The notes beneath the pieces are model-generated. The model was given only the letters and a program-made list of their open reading frames with translations. It made no database searches and was not told the DNA's origin. Source: Erysipelotrichaceae bacterium (GTDB lineage: Bacteria; Bacillota_I; Bacilli_A; Erysipelotrichales; Erysipelotrichaceae). Taken from it: a stretch of 9,302 bases of DNA. The position numbers and the translations under genes were made by a program. Positions 1 to 5,266 of this stretch are shown one piece after another; the stretch's first letter is position 1; each line of letters starts with the position of its first letter. The stretch spans positions 1 through 9,302 of the forward strand of contig JABUSI010000308.1 of the NCBI GenBank assembly GCA_021442745.1, written 5' to 3'.

Positions 1-69
1 TCTGACCCGGCCGTCCGTGTAGCCTCAGCCCGTATACCGGGCGGTCATATCTTGTGTACAAGAAGTACG
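1..69 (-). other. GC-rich, possibly structured leader running off the left edge
   Basis: This stretch has no gene and no recognisable start codon with a ribosome binding site. The first 50 bases are about 64% G+C, clearly richer than the genes around them. Read leftward it can form a 5-bp hairpin from UCUUG and CAAGA (positions 50-63), then a second from GCCCG and CGGGC with a GUAUA loop (about positions 29-43). It lies just downstream of a candidate leftward promoter, so it may be the 5' leader of a gene beyond the window. I could not match it to a known riboswitch or tRNA. The only ATG in it (46-48) opens a 7-codon frame without a Shine-Dalgarno sequence. That it is transcribed at all is inference. 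Confidence 0.3.
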
Positions 70-75
70 GATAAT

Positions 76-104
76 ACTATAAAGGAAATTCCGGACAGAC
101 GCAA
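76..104 (-). promoter_or_regulatory. candidate leftward promoter
   Basis: On the minus strand there is a -35-like TTGCGT (99-104), a 17-bp spacer and a -10-like TATAGT (76-81). It would start transcription near position 69 and read out of the left edge. One copy of a palindromic AGGAAATTCC repeat (83-92) sits inside the spacer, and a second (106-115) lies just upstream of the -35 box. The spacing is ideal, but the -35 match is only moderate and the controlled gene is not visible. Confidence 0.4.
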
Positions 105-115
105 TAGGAAATTCC
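83..115. repeat. pair of AGGAAATTCC palindromic direct repeats, possible operator
   Basis: The 10-base sequence AGGAAATTCC occurs at 83-92 and exactly again at 106-115, 23 bp apart start to start, about two helical turns. Each copy contains the odd palindrome GGAA-A-TTCC, and the second extends to AGGAA-A-TTCCT. Two spaced palindromes placed on a promoter are typical of a binding site for a dimeric regulator. The regulator and the target gene are unknown. Confidence 0.4.
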
Positions 116-149
116 TTATAAATTTTAAAAATCTGTATCTTTACAACGG

Positions 150-184
150 AAAACCGGCACCTCCTGTCAATCAAAGGTACCGGT
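150..184 (-). terminator. probable terminator after the aldo/keto reductase gene
   Basis: Just past the reductase stop codon, the minus-strand RNA can form a 10-bp stem (arms 175-184 and 153-162) with one G-U wobble in the middle and a 12-nt loop. It is followed by only four U residues (positions 153-150) before CC. The stem is sound, but the short U tract makes it a weak intrinsic terminator. Its position at the end of the PHP/reductase unit supports the call. Confidence 0.5.
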
Positions 185-197
185 CATTTTATGTATA

Positions 198-1205
198 TTA
201 TTTTCCGAACTTCATTGCCGCATCTTTCAGCATTTCCCGGATCGGTAACTGATACGGACAACGTGTTTCGCAGATACCGCATTCGACACAATCGCTTGCT
301 GTTTTATCCAGCGTTGCATAACGGCTCTTTGCCCAGTCGCCTAAACCGTAACGATCCAGATAACCCGCAAACAGGAAAATACCGGAAATGTTAATTCCTG
401 CCGTACAAGGCTGACAATAATTACATCTGCGACAGAAATGATTTCCTAACAGATTCTTGATTTCCGTAATTTTATTCCACTCATCTTCAGACAGCGGTAA
501 ACCGTTCTCACAAGCAGCCGTATTTTCTTCAACTTCCTGCAATTCTGCCATACCCGGAATCACTACTGTCACGTTATCGTTGGAACAGATATACCGTAAA
601 GCCAGTGTCGCATCTTCAATGGCTCCGCCGGCCAACGGTTTCATCGCAATAAATCCGATGTTCTTTTCCTTACATCTGGCAATCAGTTCCTGTGCCTGAG
701 TTTCGATAAAGTTATACGGAAACATAATGGTTTCCACCCAATCGCATTCCAGCGCCTTTTCAAAGACGTCAACGGTGTGTAACGTAATACCGATGTGTCC
801 GATTCTTCCCTGTGCTTTCGCTTCCTGCAATGCCTCCAACGCACCTCCAGGCTGCTGAACCAGTTCGAAATCCTTCCCGTTCGGATTGTGTACCTGGTAT
901 AAGTCAATATAATCCGTACGCAGTTTTTTCAGGCTGTCCTCGATATCCGCAGCCATTTTTTCCTTCGTACGGGACATACTTTTGGTTGCCAGTACAAACC
1001 GGTCACGAATACCTTCCAGGCCATAACCGATATATTCCTCGCTGACCGTATACCCTTTCGCCGTATCAATATAAGTGACACCTTTTTCCGCTAACCGGTG
1101 CAACAATTCTTTTGTCTGTCCGGCAGTCGTTTTCTGAATCGGAATTCCGCCGAATCCCATTCTGGAAACTTCCAGACCGGTTTTACCCAAGATTCTCTTT
1201 TCCAT
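198..1205 (-). CDS. aldo/keto reductase with C-terminal two-cluster 4Fe-4S domain
   Basis: This is a 335-residue cytosolic oxidoreductase. Residues 1 to about 245 form an aldo/keto reductase barrel with the complete catalytic tetrad visible: D47 and Y52 (in YIDTAKGY), K75 (ATKS) and H106 (QVHNP). The C-terminal part carries two cysteine sets typical of 4Fe-4S clusters: C258, C261, C264 and C267 in CRRCNYCQPC, and C306, C309, C312 and C316 in CVECGICETRCP. This fusion is a known family common in anaerobes, where the clusters presumably carry electrons to or from the barrel. The substrate cannot be read from sequence. The start is supported by AAGGAGA seven bases upstream of the ATG. It lies 15 nt after the PHP phosphatase gene, so the two are probably co-transcribed. 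The protein appears full length and intact. Confidence 0.92.
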   Translation of the reverse strand: MEKRILGKTGLEVSRMGFGGIPIQKTTAGQTKELLHRLAEKGVTYIDTAKGYTVSEEYIGYGLEGIRDRFVLATKSMSRTKEKMAADIEDSLKKLRTDYIDLYQVHNPNGKDFELVQQPGGALEALQEAKAQGRIGHIGITLHTVDVFEKALECDWVETIMFPYNFIETQAQELIARCKEKNIGFIAMKPLAGGAIEDATLALRYICSNDNVTVVIPGMAELQEVEENTAACENGLPLSEDEWNKITEIKNLLGNHFCRRCNYCQPCTAGINISGIFLFAGYLDRYGLGDWAKSRYATLDKTASDCVECGICETRCPYQLPIREMLKDAAMKFGK

Positions 1206-1220
1206 AGTTGATCTCCTTTT

Positions 1221-1946
1221 TTATAATAAATCTTCCCGGTGAATAAACTGCAGGAAGGCTTCCACACTGCGATTCAATACCAGTTCCTGATCAAACCCGA
1301 CTTCATCCAGCAAATTTGCGGCAAGTTCAAAATCTCCTACCGCACTCGGATCGTGAGCATCGGAATTCACAATAACAGGCACGCGGTGTTCCATACACAA
1401 TTTCAGCATCGTATGATAATTCTCAACACAGTTCCATCTTGATTCCGGTTTGTGCAAGGAACTGTTGTTCACTTCCAGAGCAACGTGATATTCTTTTGCA
1501 GCCAATACCAGTTTTTCATAATCCAACGGTGTATGATCATCATCCGGATGAGATACAAAAAACACATTCGGATGCTTCATACAGGAAATCAGATTCTCCG
1601 TATTCTTCTCTTTTCCCGCATCCTTGTAGCAGAACGAATGGATTCCGACAATTCCATAATCCAGTCTTTGTATCACGACTTCCGGCATCATAATGGTACC
1701 GTCATTCGCTACATTCATTTCGCATCCGTGTACGATTTTTACGCCGTATAACGTACGCGGAATCACTTTCTGATTACCGAAATACATAAAATCGGCAGTC
1801 CCCGGAATCCCCGGACCGTGATCGCTGAACCCGTACATCTGCAAATGCTGTTCAGCAGCAGCCTGTGCCATTTCCCGTATGGTTCCGTAAGCGTGGCCGC
1901 TGGCAATCGTATGTGTGTGAATATCAAGAACGAATTCTCTTTCCAT
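1221..1946 (-). CDS. PHP-domain phosphatase, YcdX-like
   Basis: This is a 241-residue metal-dependent hydrolase of the PHP superfamily, close in length to E. coli YcdX (about 245). Probable metal ligands appear in the expected order: H10 and H12 (DIHTHT), H18, H43 (FSDHGPG), E76 (GCEMNV), H103 (GIHSF), H133 (VSHPDDD), D196 and H198 (VNSDAHDP). This matches the trinuclear-metal site of YcdX-type phosphatases. The natural substrate is unknown; phosphoesters are expected. The frame stays open to an upstream ATG at 1973, but AAGGGGAG lies six bases before the ATG at 1946 and the predicted transcript starts near 1972, so 1946 is the better start. It is the first gene of a unit with the Fe-S aldo/keto reductase. 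No link between the two activities is established. A histidinol-phosphatase-type role is an alternative, but no histidine genes are near. Confidence 0.9.
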   Translation of the reverse strand: MEREFVLDIHTHTIASGHAYGTIREMAQAAAEQHLQMYGFSDHGPGIPGTADFMYFGNQKVIPRTLYGVKIVHGCEMNVANDGTIMMPEVVIQRLDYGIVGIHSFCYKDAGKEKNTENLISCMKHPNVFFVSHPDDDHTPLDYEKLVLAAKEYHVALEVNNSSLHKPESRWNCVENYHTMLKLCMEHRVPVIVNSDAHDPSAVGDFELAANLLDEVGFDQELVLNRSVEAFLQFIHREDLL

Positions 1947-1952
1947 CCTAAT

Positions 1953-1960
1953 CTCCCCTT
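1953..1960 (-). promoter_or_regulatory. ribosome binding site that fixes the PHP phosphatase start
   Basis: AAGGGGAG on the minus strand lies six bases before the ATG at 1944-1946. The alternative ATG at 1971-1973 has no comparable purine-rich sequence at the right distance. This supports a 241-residue rather than a 250-residue protein. Confidence 0.8.
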
Positions 1961-1978
1961 TGTCAAAACACATACTCT

Positions 1979-1984
1979 ATTATA
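1979..1984 (-). promoter_or_regulatory. -10 box of the PHP/aldo-keto reductase unit
   Basis: There is a perfect TATAAT on the minus strand, with transcription expected near 1972, about 25 nt before the phosphatase start codon. No good -35 hexamer is present at 16-18 bp; the region there (about 2001-2008) is already the U tract of the preceding antiporter terminator. The promoter may therefore be weak or need an activator. Confidence 0.45.
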
Positions 1985-2006
1985 AGACAATTTTTCGAAA
2001 TGGTAT

Positions 2007-2031
2007 AAAAAAAACCGGCGTAACCGGTTTT
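2007..2031 (-). terminator. intrinsic terminator of the antiporter gene
   Basis: The minus-strand RNA forms a perfect stem AAAACCGG/CCGGUUUU (2024-2031 with 2011-2018) around a 5-base loop. It continues into a run of eight U residues, four of them in the stem (2014-2007). The first stem base is the last base of the antiporter stop codon. It separates the antiporter from the phosphatase/reductase unit. Confidence 0.85.
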
Positions 2032-3320
2032 CAGTTGAGTTTGAATTCTTCTTTCTTCGCGTTGACCATACGTGCATTCGTTTTCTTTTCGGTCTGGATT
2101 TCTCCGGCAGCCAGCAAAGACTTCTTTGTCAGTGTCGGGCCTACCAGTTCGTACACCAATACAGAGAACAAGACAACACTTCTGACAATGGCACCGTCTC
2201 TTAACGCCGTAGCCGTCAGAGCCATACCCAGCGCTACTCCTGCCTGCGGCAGCAACGTAATTCCCAGATGTTTCTGGATACTTTCGGAACAATGCGTCTG
2301 CTTACTGGACAGATACGAACCGAAAATTTTTCCGCACGAACGGGAAATAATGTATACAATACCAATCAGCAAGACTGCCGGGTTTGTCAGAATCGAAAGA
2401 TTCAGCTCCGCACCCGATAACACAAAGAACAGAATATTAATCGGAGATGTCCACCGTTCCAGACGATCCATCAGTTCTTCACTCGCTTCACAGATATTAC
2501 AGAACACCGTACCTGCCATCATATTTACCAGTAATAAACTGAATCCGCAATGAACCGGACCGATATGAAATGACGTCATGGACAATCCGCATGCCAATAC
2601 AACCGCCGATACCGCTAAAGACATACGTTTACTGCGGGAATGGAACATGATTTCCGCTATGTTCAGCAAATAACCGATGACAGCTCCCAAAACCAGCGAG
2701 AATACAATTTCCACAAGCGGTTCCACCAAAACACCGATAATGCTGACAGAACCGGTTTCAATCGCCGTTGCCACTCCAAAACTTGCCGCAAACAATACCA
2801 GACCGACTGCATCATCAATTGCTACCACCATCAGTAACAATCTTGTCAAAGGACCATCCGCCTTATACTGCCGGACAACCATCAGGGTAGCCGCCGGAGC
2901 GGTAGCTGCCGCAATGGCACCTAACGTAACCGCACTGGACAATGAAATCACTTCCGGCAAAACGATATGTAAGGCAATCAATACCACGTCAACCAGCATT
3001 GTCGTAATAACAGCCTGTAAGATACCAATCGTAATCGCCTGTTTCCCCATTGTTTTTAAGGAAGACAGACGGAATTCATTCCCAATCGCAAACGCAATGA
3101 ACCCCAAAGCCGTCTGCGTGAGAATACTGAACATTTCAACCCGTTCCAGAGACGTAAACCCGAATCCCTCAATCTGTAAACGTCCTAAGAAATACGGACC
3201 GATTAATAATCCGGCAAGCAAATACGCCGTAACTGCCGGTAATCCGATTTTCTGTGTGACACGACTCATCATCAATCCGCAGATTAACGCAAAGGACAAG
3301 CCGATTAAAACCGTTTCCAT
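2031..3320 (-). CDS. CPA2-family cation:proton antiporter
   Basis: This 429-residue, very hydrophobic protein should span the membrane about 12 times. It would exchange Na+ or K+ for protons across the cytoplasmic membrane for pH and salt homeostasis. Family marks are the N-terminal segment around GLPAVTAYLLAGLLIGP (26-42), the helix-breaking ATAPAAT segment (139-145) and the acidic pair D169-D170 in AIDDAVG, the probable ion-binding aspartates. It lacks the C-terminal RCK/TrkA-N domain of KefB and KefC. The tail after about residue 390 is short, charged and lysine-rich. The transported ion cannot be told from sequence. The start is set by GAGGTG (3327-3332) six bases before the ATG. It is a single-gene unit with its own promoter and terminator, divergent from tdk. 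Confidence 0.88.
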   Translation of the reverse strand: METVLIGLSFALICGLMMSRVTQKIGLPAVTAYLLAGLLIGPYFLGRLQIEGFGFTSLERVEMFSILTQTALGFIAFAIGNEFRLSSLKTMGKQAITIGILQAVITTMLVDVVLIALHIVLPEVISLSSAVTLGAIAAATAPAATLMVVRQYKADGPLTRLLLMVVAIDDAVGLVLFAASFGVATAIETGSVSIIGVLVEPLVEIVFSLVLGAVIGYLLNIAEIMFHSRSKRMSLAVSAVVLACGLSMTSFHIGPVHCGFSLLLVNMMAGTVFCNICEASEELMDRLERWTSPINILFFVLSGAELNLSILTNPAVLLIGIVYIISRSCGKIFGSYLSSKQTHCSESIQKHLGITLLPQAGVALGMALTATALRDGAIVRSVVLFSVLVYELVGPTLTKKSLLAAGEIQTEKKTNARMVNAKKEEFKLN

Positions 3321-3351
3321 TTATAACACCTCGATTTTTTCGTACCCATCT

Positions 3352-3379
3352 ATTGTAGTCTCATTTGAAAGAATGTCAA
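3352..3379 (-). promoter_or_regulatory. promoter of the antiporter gene
   Basis: The minus strand carries a consensus -35 TTGACA (3374-3379), a 16-bp spacer and a -10 TACAAT (3352-3357). The expected start near 3345 gives a leader of about 25 nt. A cre-like sequence lies five bases upstream of the -35 box. Confidence 0.8.
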
Positions 3380-3383
3380 ACAC

Positions 3384-3398
3384 AGTAATCGCTTACAA
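3384..3398. promoter_or_regulatory. cre-like sequence between divergent promoters
   Basis: Read on the minus strand, TTGTAAGCGATTACT fits the Firmicutes catabolite-response consensus WTGNAARCGNWWWCA at 14 of 15 positions; only the last base differs. It lies just upstream of the antiporter -35 box and 26 bp upstream of the tdk -35 box. CcpA sites upstream of a promoter usually activate. Whether this organism has CcpA is not visible here, and one degenerate match can occur by chance. Confidence 0.35.
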
Positions 3399-3424
3399 TT
3401 CTCTTTTTTCATTTTTCGCAGAAA

Positions 3425-3453
3425 TTGAAAAATCCCCCTGTCTTTACTATAAT
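3425..3453 (+). promoter_or_regulatory. promoter of tdk
   Basis: A -35 box TTGAAA (3425-3430), a 17-bp spacer and a perfect -10 box TATAAT (3448-3453) lie upstream of thymidine kinase. Transcription should start near 3460, leaving a leader of only about 20 nt that holds the ribosome binding site AGAGG (3469-3473). Confidence 0.85.
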
Positions 3454-3479
3454 GGATGTAGAAAAAACAGAGGTATTTT

Positions 3480-4064
3480 ATGGCAAAATTATATTTCAAG
3501 TTCGGGGCAATGAATTCATCCAAAACGGCCAACGCCCTGATGACACAGTTTAATTACGAAGAAAAAGGAAAAACCGTGTGGTTGATCAAACCGGCTACCG
3601 ATACCCGTGACGGTATCGCAACCATCCGTTCCCGGATTGGTTTATCCAAAGAAGCCGTTGTCGTTCTTCCGACCGATAATCTGGTGGAACGCTGTCCGGA
3701 AGGTATTGACGTTGTTATCTGTGACGAGTGCCAGTTTTTAACGGAGCAGCAGGTTGACGAATTGCGTCAGTTGGCTTCCTTACATGATATTCCGGTATTA
3801 TGTTTCGGATTACGTGCCGATTTTTTATCTCACTTATTCCCGGGTTCCAAACGGTTGTTTGAGTTAGCCGACTCCATTACCGAAATCAAATCCATTTGTC
3901 GCTGCGGTTCCAAGGCCATCATCAATGCCAGGTTTGATGAAAACGGAAAAGTATGTACCGAAGGCGATCAGGTTGTCTTAGGCGGTAACGACGTCTATGA
4001 AGGATTATGCTGGAACTGCTGGCATAAACTGATTACCGAAGGAAAATCAAGATACGATAAGTAA
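3480..4064 (+). CDS. tdk: thymidine kinase (TK1-like, type II)
   Basis: This 194-residue cytosolic enzyme phosphorylates thymidine to dTMP with ATP in pyrimidine salvage. It has a P-loop GAMNSSKT (9-16, K15), the ICDECQFL segment (80-87) with E83 as the probable catalytic base, and CFGLRADF (108-115), the counterpart of the conserved YGLRTDF. Zinc is probably held by C140 and C142 (ICRCGSKA) and by C177 and C180 (CWNC). The CxC spacing of the first pair is as in the E. coli enzyme, and the length is normal for the family. The nucleoside-binding lasso lies in the GGNDVYEG segment (168-175). The start is supported by AGAGG and a consensus promoter immediately upstream. It is the only plus-strand gene here, is monocistronic, and ends at a terminator shared with the convergent DUF3284 gene. 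Confidence 0.95.
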   Translation: MAKLYFKFGAMNSSKTANALMTQFNYEEKGKTVWLIKPATDTRDGIATIRSRIGLSKEAVVVLPTDNLVERCPEGIDVVICDECQFLTEQQVDELRQLASLHDIPVLCFGLRADFLSHLFPGSKRLFELADSITEIKSICRCGSKAIINARFDENGKVCTEGDQVVLGGNDVYEGLCWNCWHKLITEGKSRYDK

Positions 4065-4088
4065 AAAGAAGCTTTTATGCTTCTTTTT
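4063..4088. terminator. bidirectional terminator between tdk and the DUF3284 gene
   Basis: There is a perfect 10-bp inverted repeat, AAAAAGAAGC (4063-4072) and GCTTCTTTTT (4079-4088), around a 6-base loop. Each strand has a GAAGC/GCTTC core followed by five U residues, so it can end transcription from both sides. The tdk stop codon overlaps its left edge, and the DUF3284 stop codon (4075-4077) lies in the loop. Confidence 0.88.
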
Positions 4089-4518
4089 CTTTGTTTTCTT
4101 TGTTTGTTTTCTGAATATATTTCTCAAAGGTCCTGAATCTCTTCTTTATGTCTCTCTCAAACATCTTCCCGGCCAGAAATCCTTCCGATTGTCCCTCTTC
4201 TTTCTGATAAAAGGTGACCTCCGTCAACTCATCTTCCAGAGCTTTGATATCGTATCCCATTTCGTACGACTTGTTGTTTTCAAAGTATCCGATGATAACT
4301 TTGGAATTTTTATTCGCCACACGGATATGTGTCATAACTTCACTGGTTTTCTTTTTCTCGGTATGTTTGTAACGGTACTTGATACCGTTTTTTTCTTCCA
4401 GATCCGCTACGGTGTAATTTTTATCCGTCTTGCGGTTGATATCATCCACAACGGACTTCACTAACGTATTGTAGAAATCAGCAGCACTGACTTTCAGTTT
4501 CCCGGTATAACTTAACAT
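4075..4518 (-). CDS. DUF3284-family protein
   Basis: This is a 147-residue soluble protein with no signal peptide or membrane segment. Its pattern fits DUF3284, a small Firmicutes family: an N-terminal KVSAADFYNTLVKSVVDDI-like segment (9-27), a middle part with GIKYRYKH and the strand-rich region 60-105, then a basic helical tail (115-135) with FERDIKKRFRTFEKYI. Members are often found near sugar phosphotransferase genes, but none is visible here. The molecular function is unknown. The last ten residues are almost all K, E and N and are encoded by the A-rich run leading into the shared terminator. The start follows AAAGGAGA by five bases. It lies 11 nt after the YheO-type regulator gene, so the two are probably one transcript. 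I assign the family by memory of its sequence pattern. Confidence 0.75.
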   Translation of the reverse strand: MLSYTGKLKVSAADFYNTLVKSVVDDINRKTDKNYTVADLEEKNGIKYRYKHTEKKKTSEVMTHIRVANKNSKVIIGYFENNKSYEMGYDIKALEDELTEVTFYQKEEGQSEGFLAGKMFERDIKKRFRTFEKYIQKTNKENKEKEA

Positions 4519-4529
4519 ACTTGTCTCCT

Positions 4530-5192
4530 TTAGTTTTCTTTTTCCTGTCGGATATTACGCAAATGCAGATAAACGGTATTCTTGGAAATCTCCAGTCGCT
4601 GGGCAACCTCATCTGCAGAACCTTTCATATTGAAGATTCCCTGATCATACAGCATTTCTATAATCTTCCGGTTTTTCAAAGACGGTAAAATCCGGTTGTC
4701 TTCAAACACTTTTTTTCGTGCTTCATCCAGCGAATCACTGATCATATCATTGGTATTATCCAAAAATACTTCCTTCGGACTCTCTCCGGATATATGAAGG
4801 TTATAGGTAAACGTATCAAGGAATTGATTCAACGGTGTATTCAGATAATAGTTGATACACAACAAGCCGATAACCCGGTCTTTTTCCCCGCGAATGGCAA
4901 TTGTCGTTGACTTCAGCGGTTCTCCCTTTTTGTTGGTGGTGAAATATGAAATACTCATCTGATCATCATTCCGCTGTTCGATTTTATTTAGCATTTCCAG
5001 TGCCAGATTGGTAATCGGAGCACCGATTTGTCTTCCGGTATGTTCTCCGTTCACAATTTTGATTACGGAGTTCTCATAATCCTCCAGACTGTGAAGAACC
5101 ACCTCACAACCGCTTCCCAGATACAATGCCAGTCCATCTACCACCGTTTCATAAGAATGGAGAATATCCCTGTCTACTTGTGAAAACCTCAT
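4530..5192 (-). CDS. YheO-like transcriptional regulator (PAS-like plus HTH)
   Basis: This is a 220-residue DNA-binding regulator. Residues about 8-118 match the YheO-type PAS-like sensor domain, including VDGLALYLGSGCEVVLHSL (18-36) and the GLLCINYYLN segment (109-118). After a linker, residues about 170-216 form a helix-turn-helix, with probable recognition helix SKNTVYLHLRNI (203-214). E. coli relatives include YheO and DauR, the latter a sensor linked to D-amino-acid metabolism; the ligand here is unknown. It lies downstream of modC on the same strand, but an extended -10 promoter in the 74-nt gap suggests separate expression. It is followed 11 nt later by the DUF3284 gene. Its ribosome binding site is GGGGAAGGG, about nine bases before the ATG. 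Nothing in the sequence makes it a molybdenum regulator. Confidence 0.85.
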   Translation of the reverse strand: MRFSQVDRDILHSYETVVDGLALYLGSGCEVVLHSLEDYENSVIKIVNGEHTGRQIGAPITNLALEMLNKIEQRNDDQMSISYFTTNKKGEPLKSTTIAIRGEKDRVIGLLCINYYLNTPLNQFLDTFTYNLHISGESPKEVFLDNTNDMISDSLDEARKKVFEDNRILPSLKNRKIIEMLYDQGIFNMKGSADEVAQRLEISKNTVYLHLRNIRQEKEN

Positions 5193-5219
5193 ATGCCGTA
5201 ACCCTTCCCCTAAATAATG

Positions 5220-5259
5220 ACTGAAAAATTATAGCATATAAATAGTATACAATTTCAGT
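5220..5259. repeat. inverted repeat flanking the regulator promoter
   Basis: ACTGAAA at 5220-5226 and TTTCAGT at 5253-5259 are perfect 7-bp inverted arms 26 bases apart, enclosing the -10 box. In RNA the hairpin would be A+U-rich and lacks a U tract after it in the modC direction, so it is not a convincing terminator for the molybdenum operon. A binding site for the adjacent regulator is a guess. Confidence 0.35.
5228..5236 (-). promoter_or_regulatory. extended -10 promoter of the regulator/DUF3284 unit
   Basis: The minus strand carries TGCTATAAT, a perfect -10 box with the TGn extension. The -35 region is poor, as is normal for extended -10 promoters. The start would be near 5221, about 28 nt before the regulator ATG. 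Inverted ACTGAAA/TTTCAGT arms (5220-5226 and 5253-5259) flank it and could form an operator. Confidence 0.65.
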
Positions 5260-5266
5260 ATTTTTA

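Noticed and set aside
1..100. tRNA, T-box or known riboswitch in the GC-rich left edge
   Set aside because: No T-arm GTTCRA, no anticodon-arm layout, and no T-box or other riboswitch consensus that I could align. Left as an unassigned leader candidate.
52..252. 66-codon plus-strand frame at the left edge
   Set aside because: It runs through the candidate terminator and into the antisense of the aldo/keto reductase end, has no ribosome binding site, and its sequence resembles no family.
2677..3513. 278-codon open frame on the plus strand opposite the antiporter gene
   Set aside because: It is antisense to a well-supported membrane protein, overlaps the tdk start in another frame, has no recognisable domain and no ribosome binding site. 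It is an artefact of codon bias in the real gene.
5193..5266. intrinsic terminator for the molybdenum operon after modC
   Set aside because: The only inverted repeat there is A+U-rich, has a 26-base loop and no U tract following it in the modC direction. It fits an operator or chance better.
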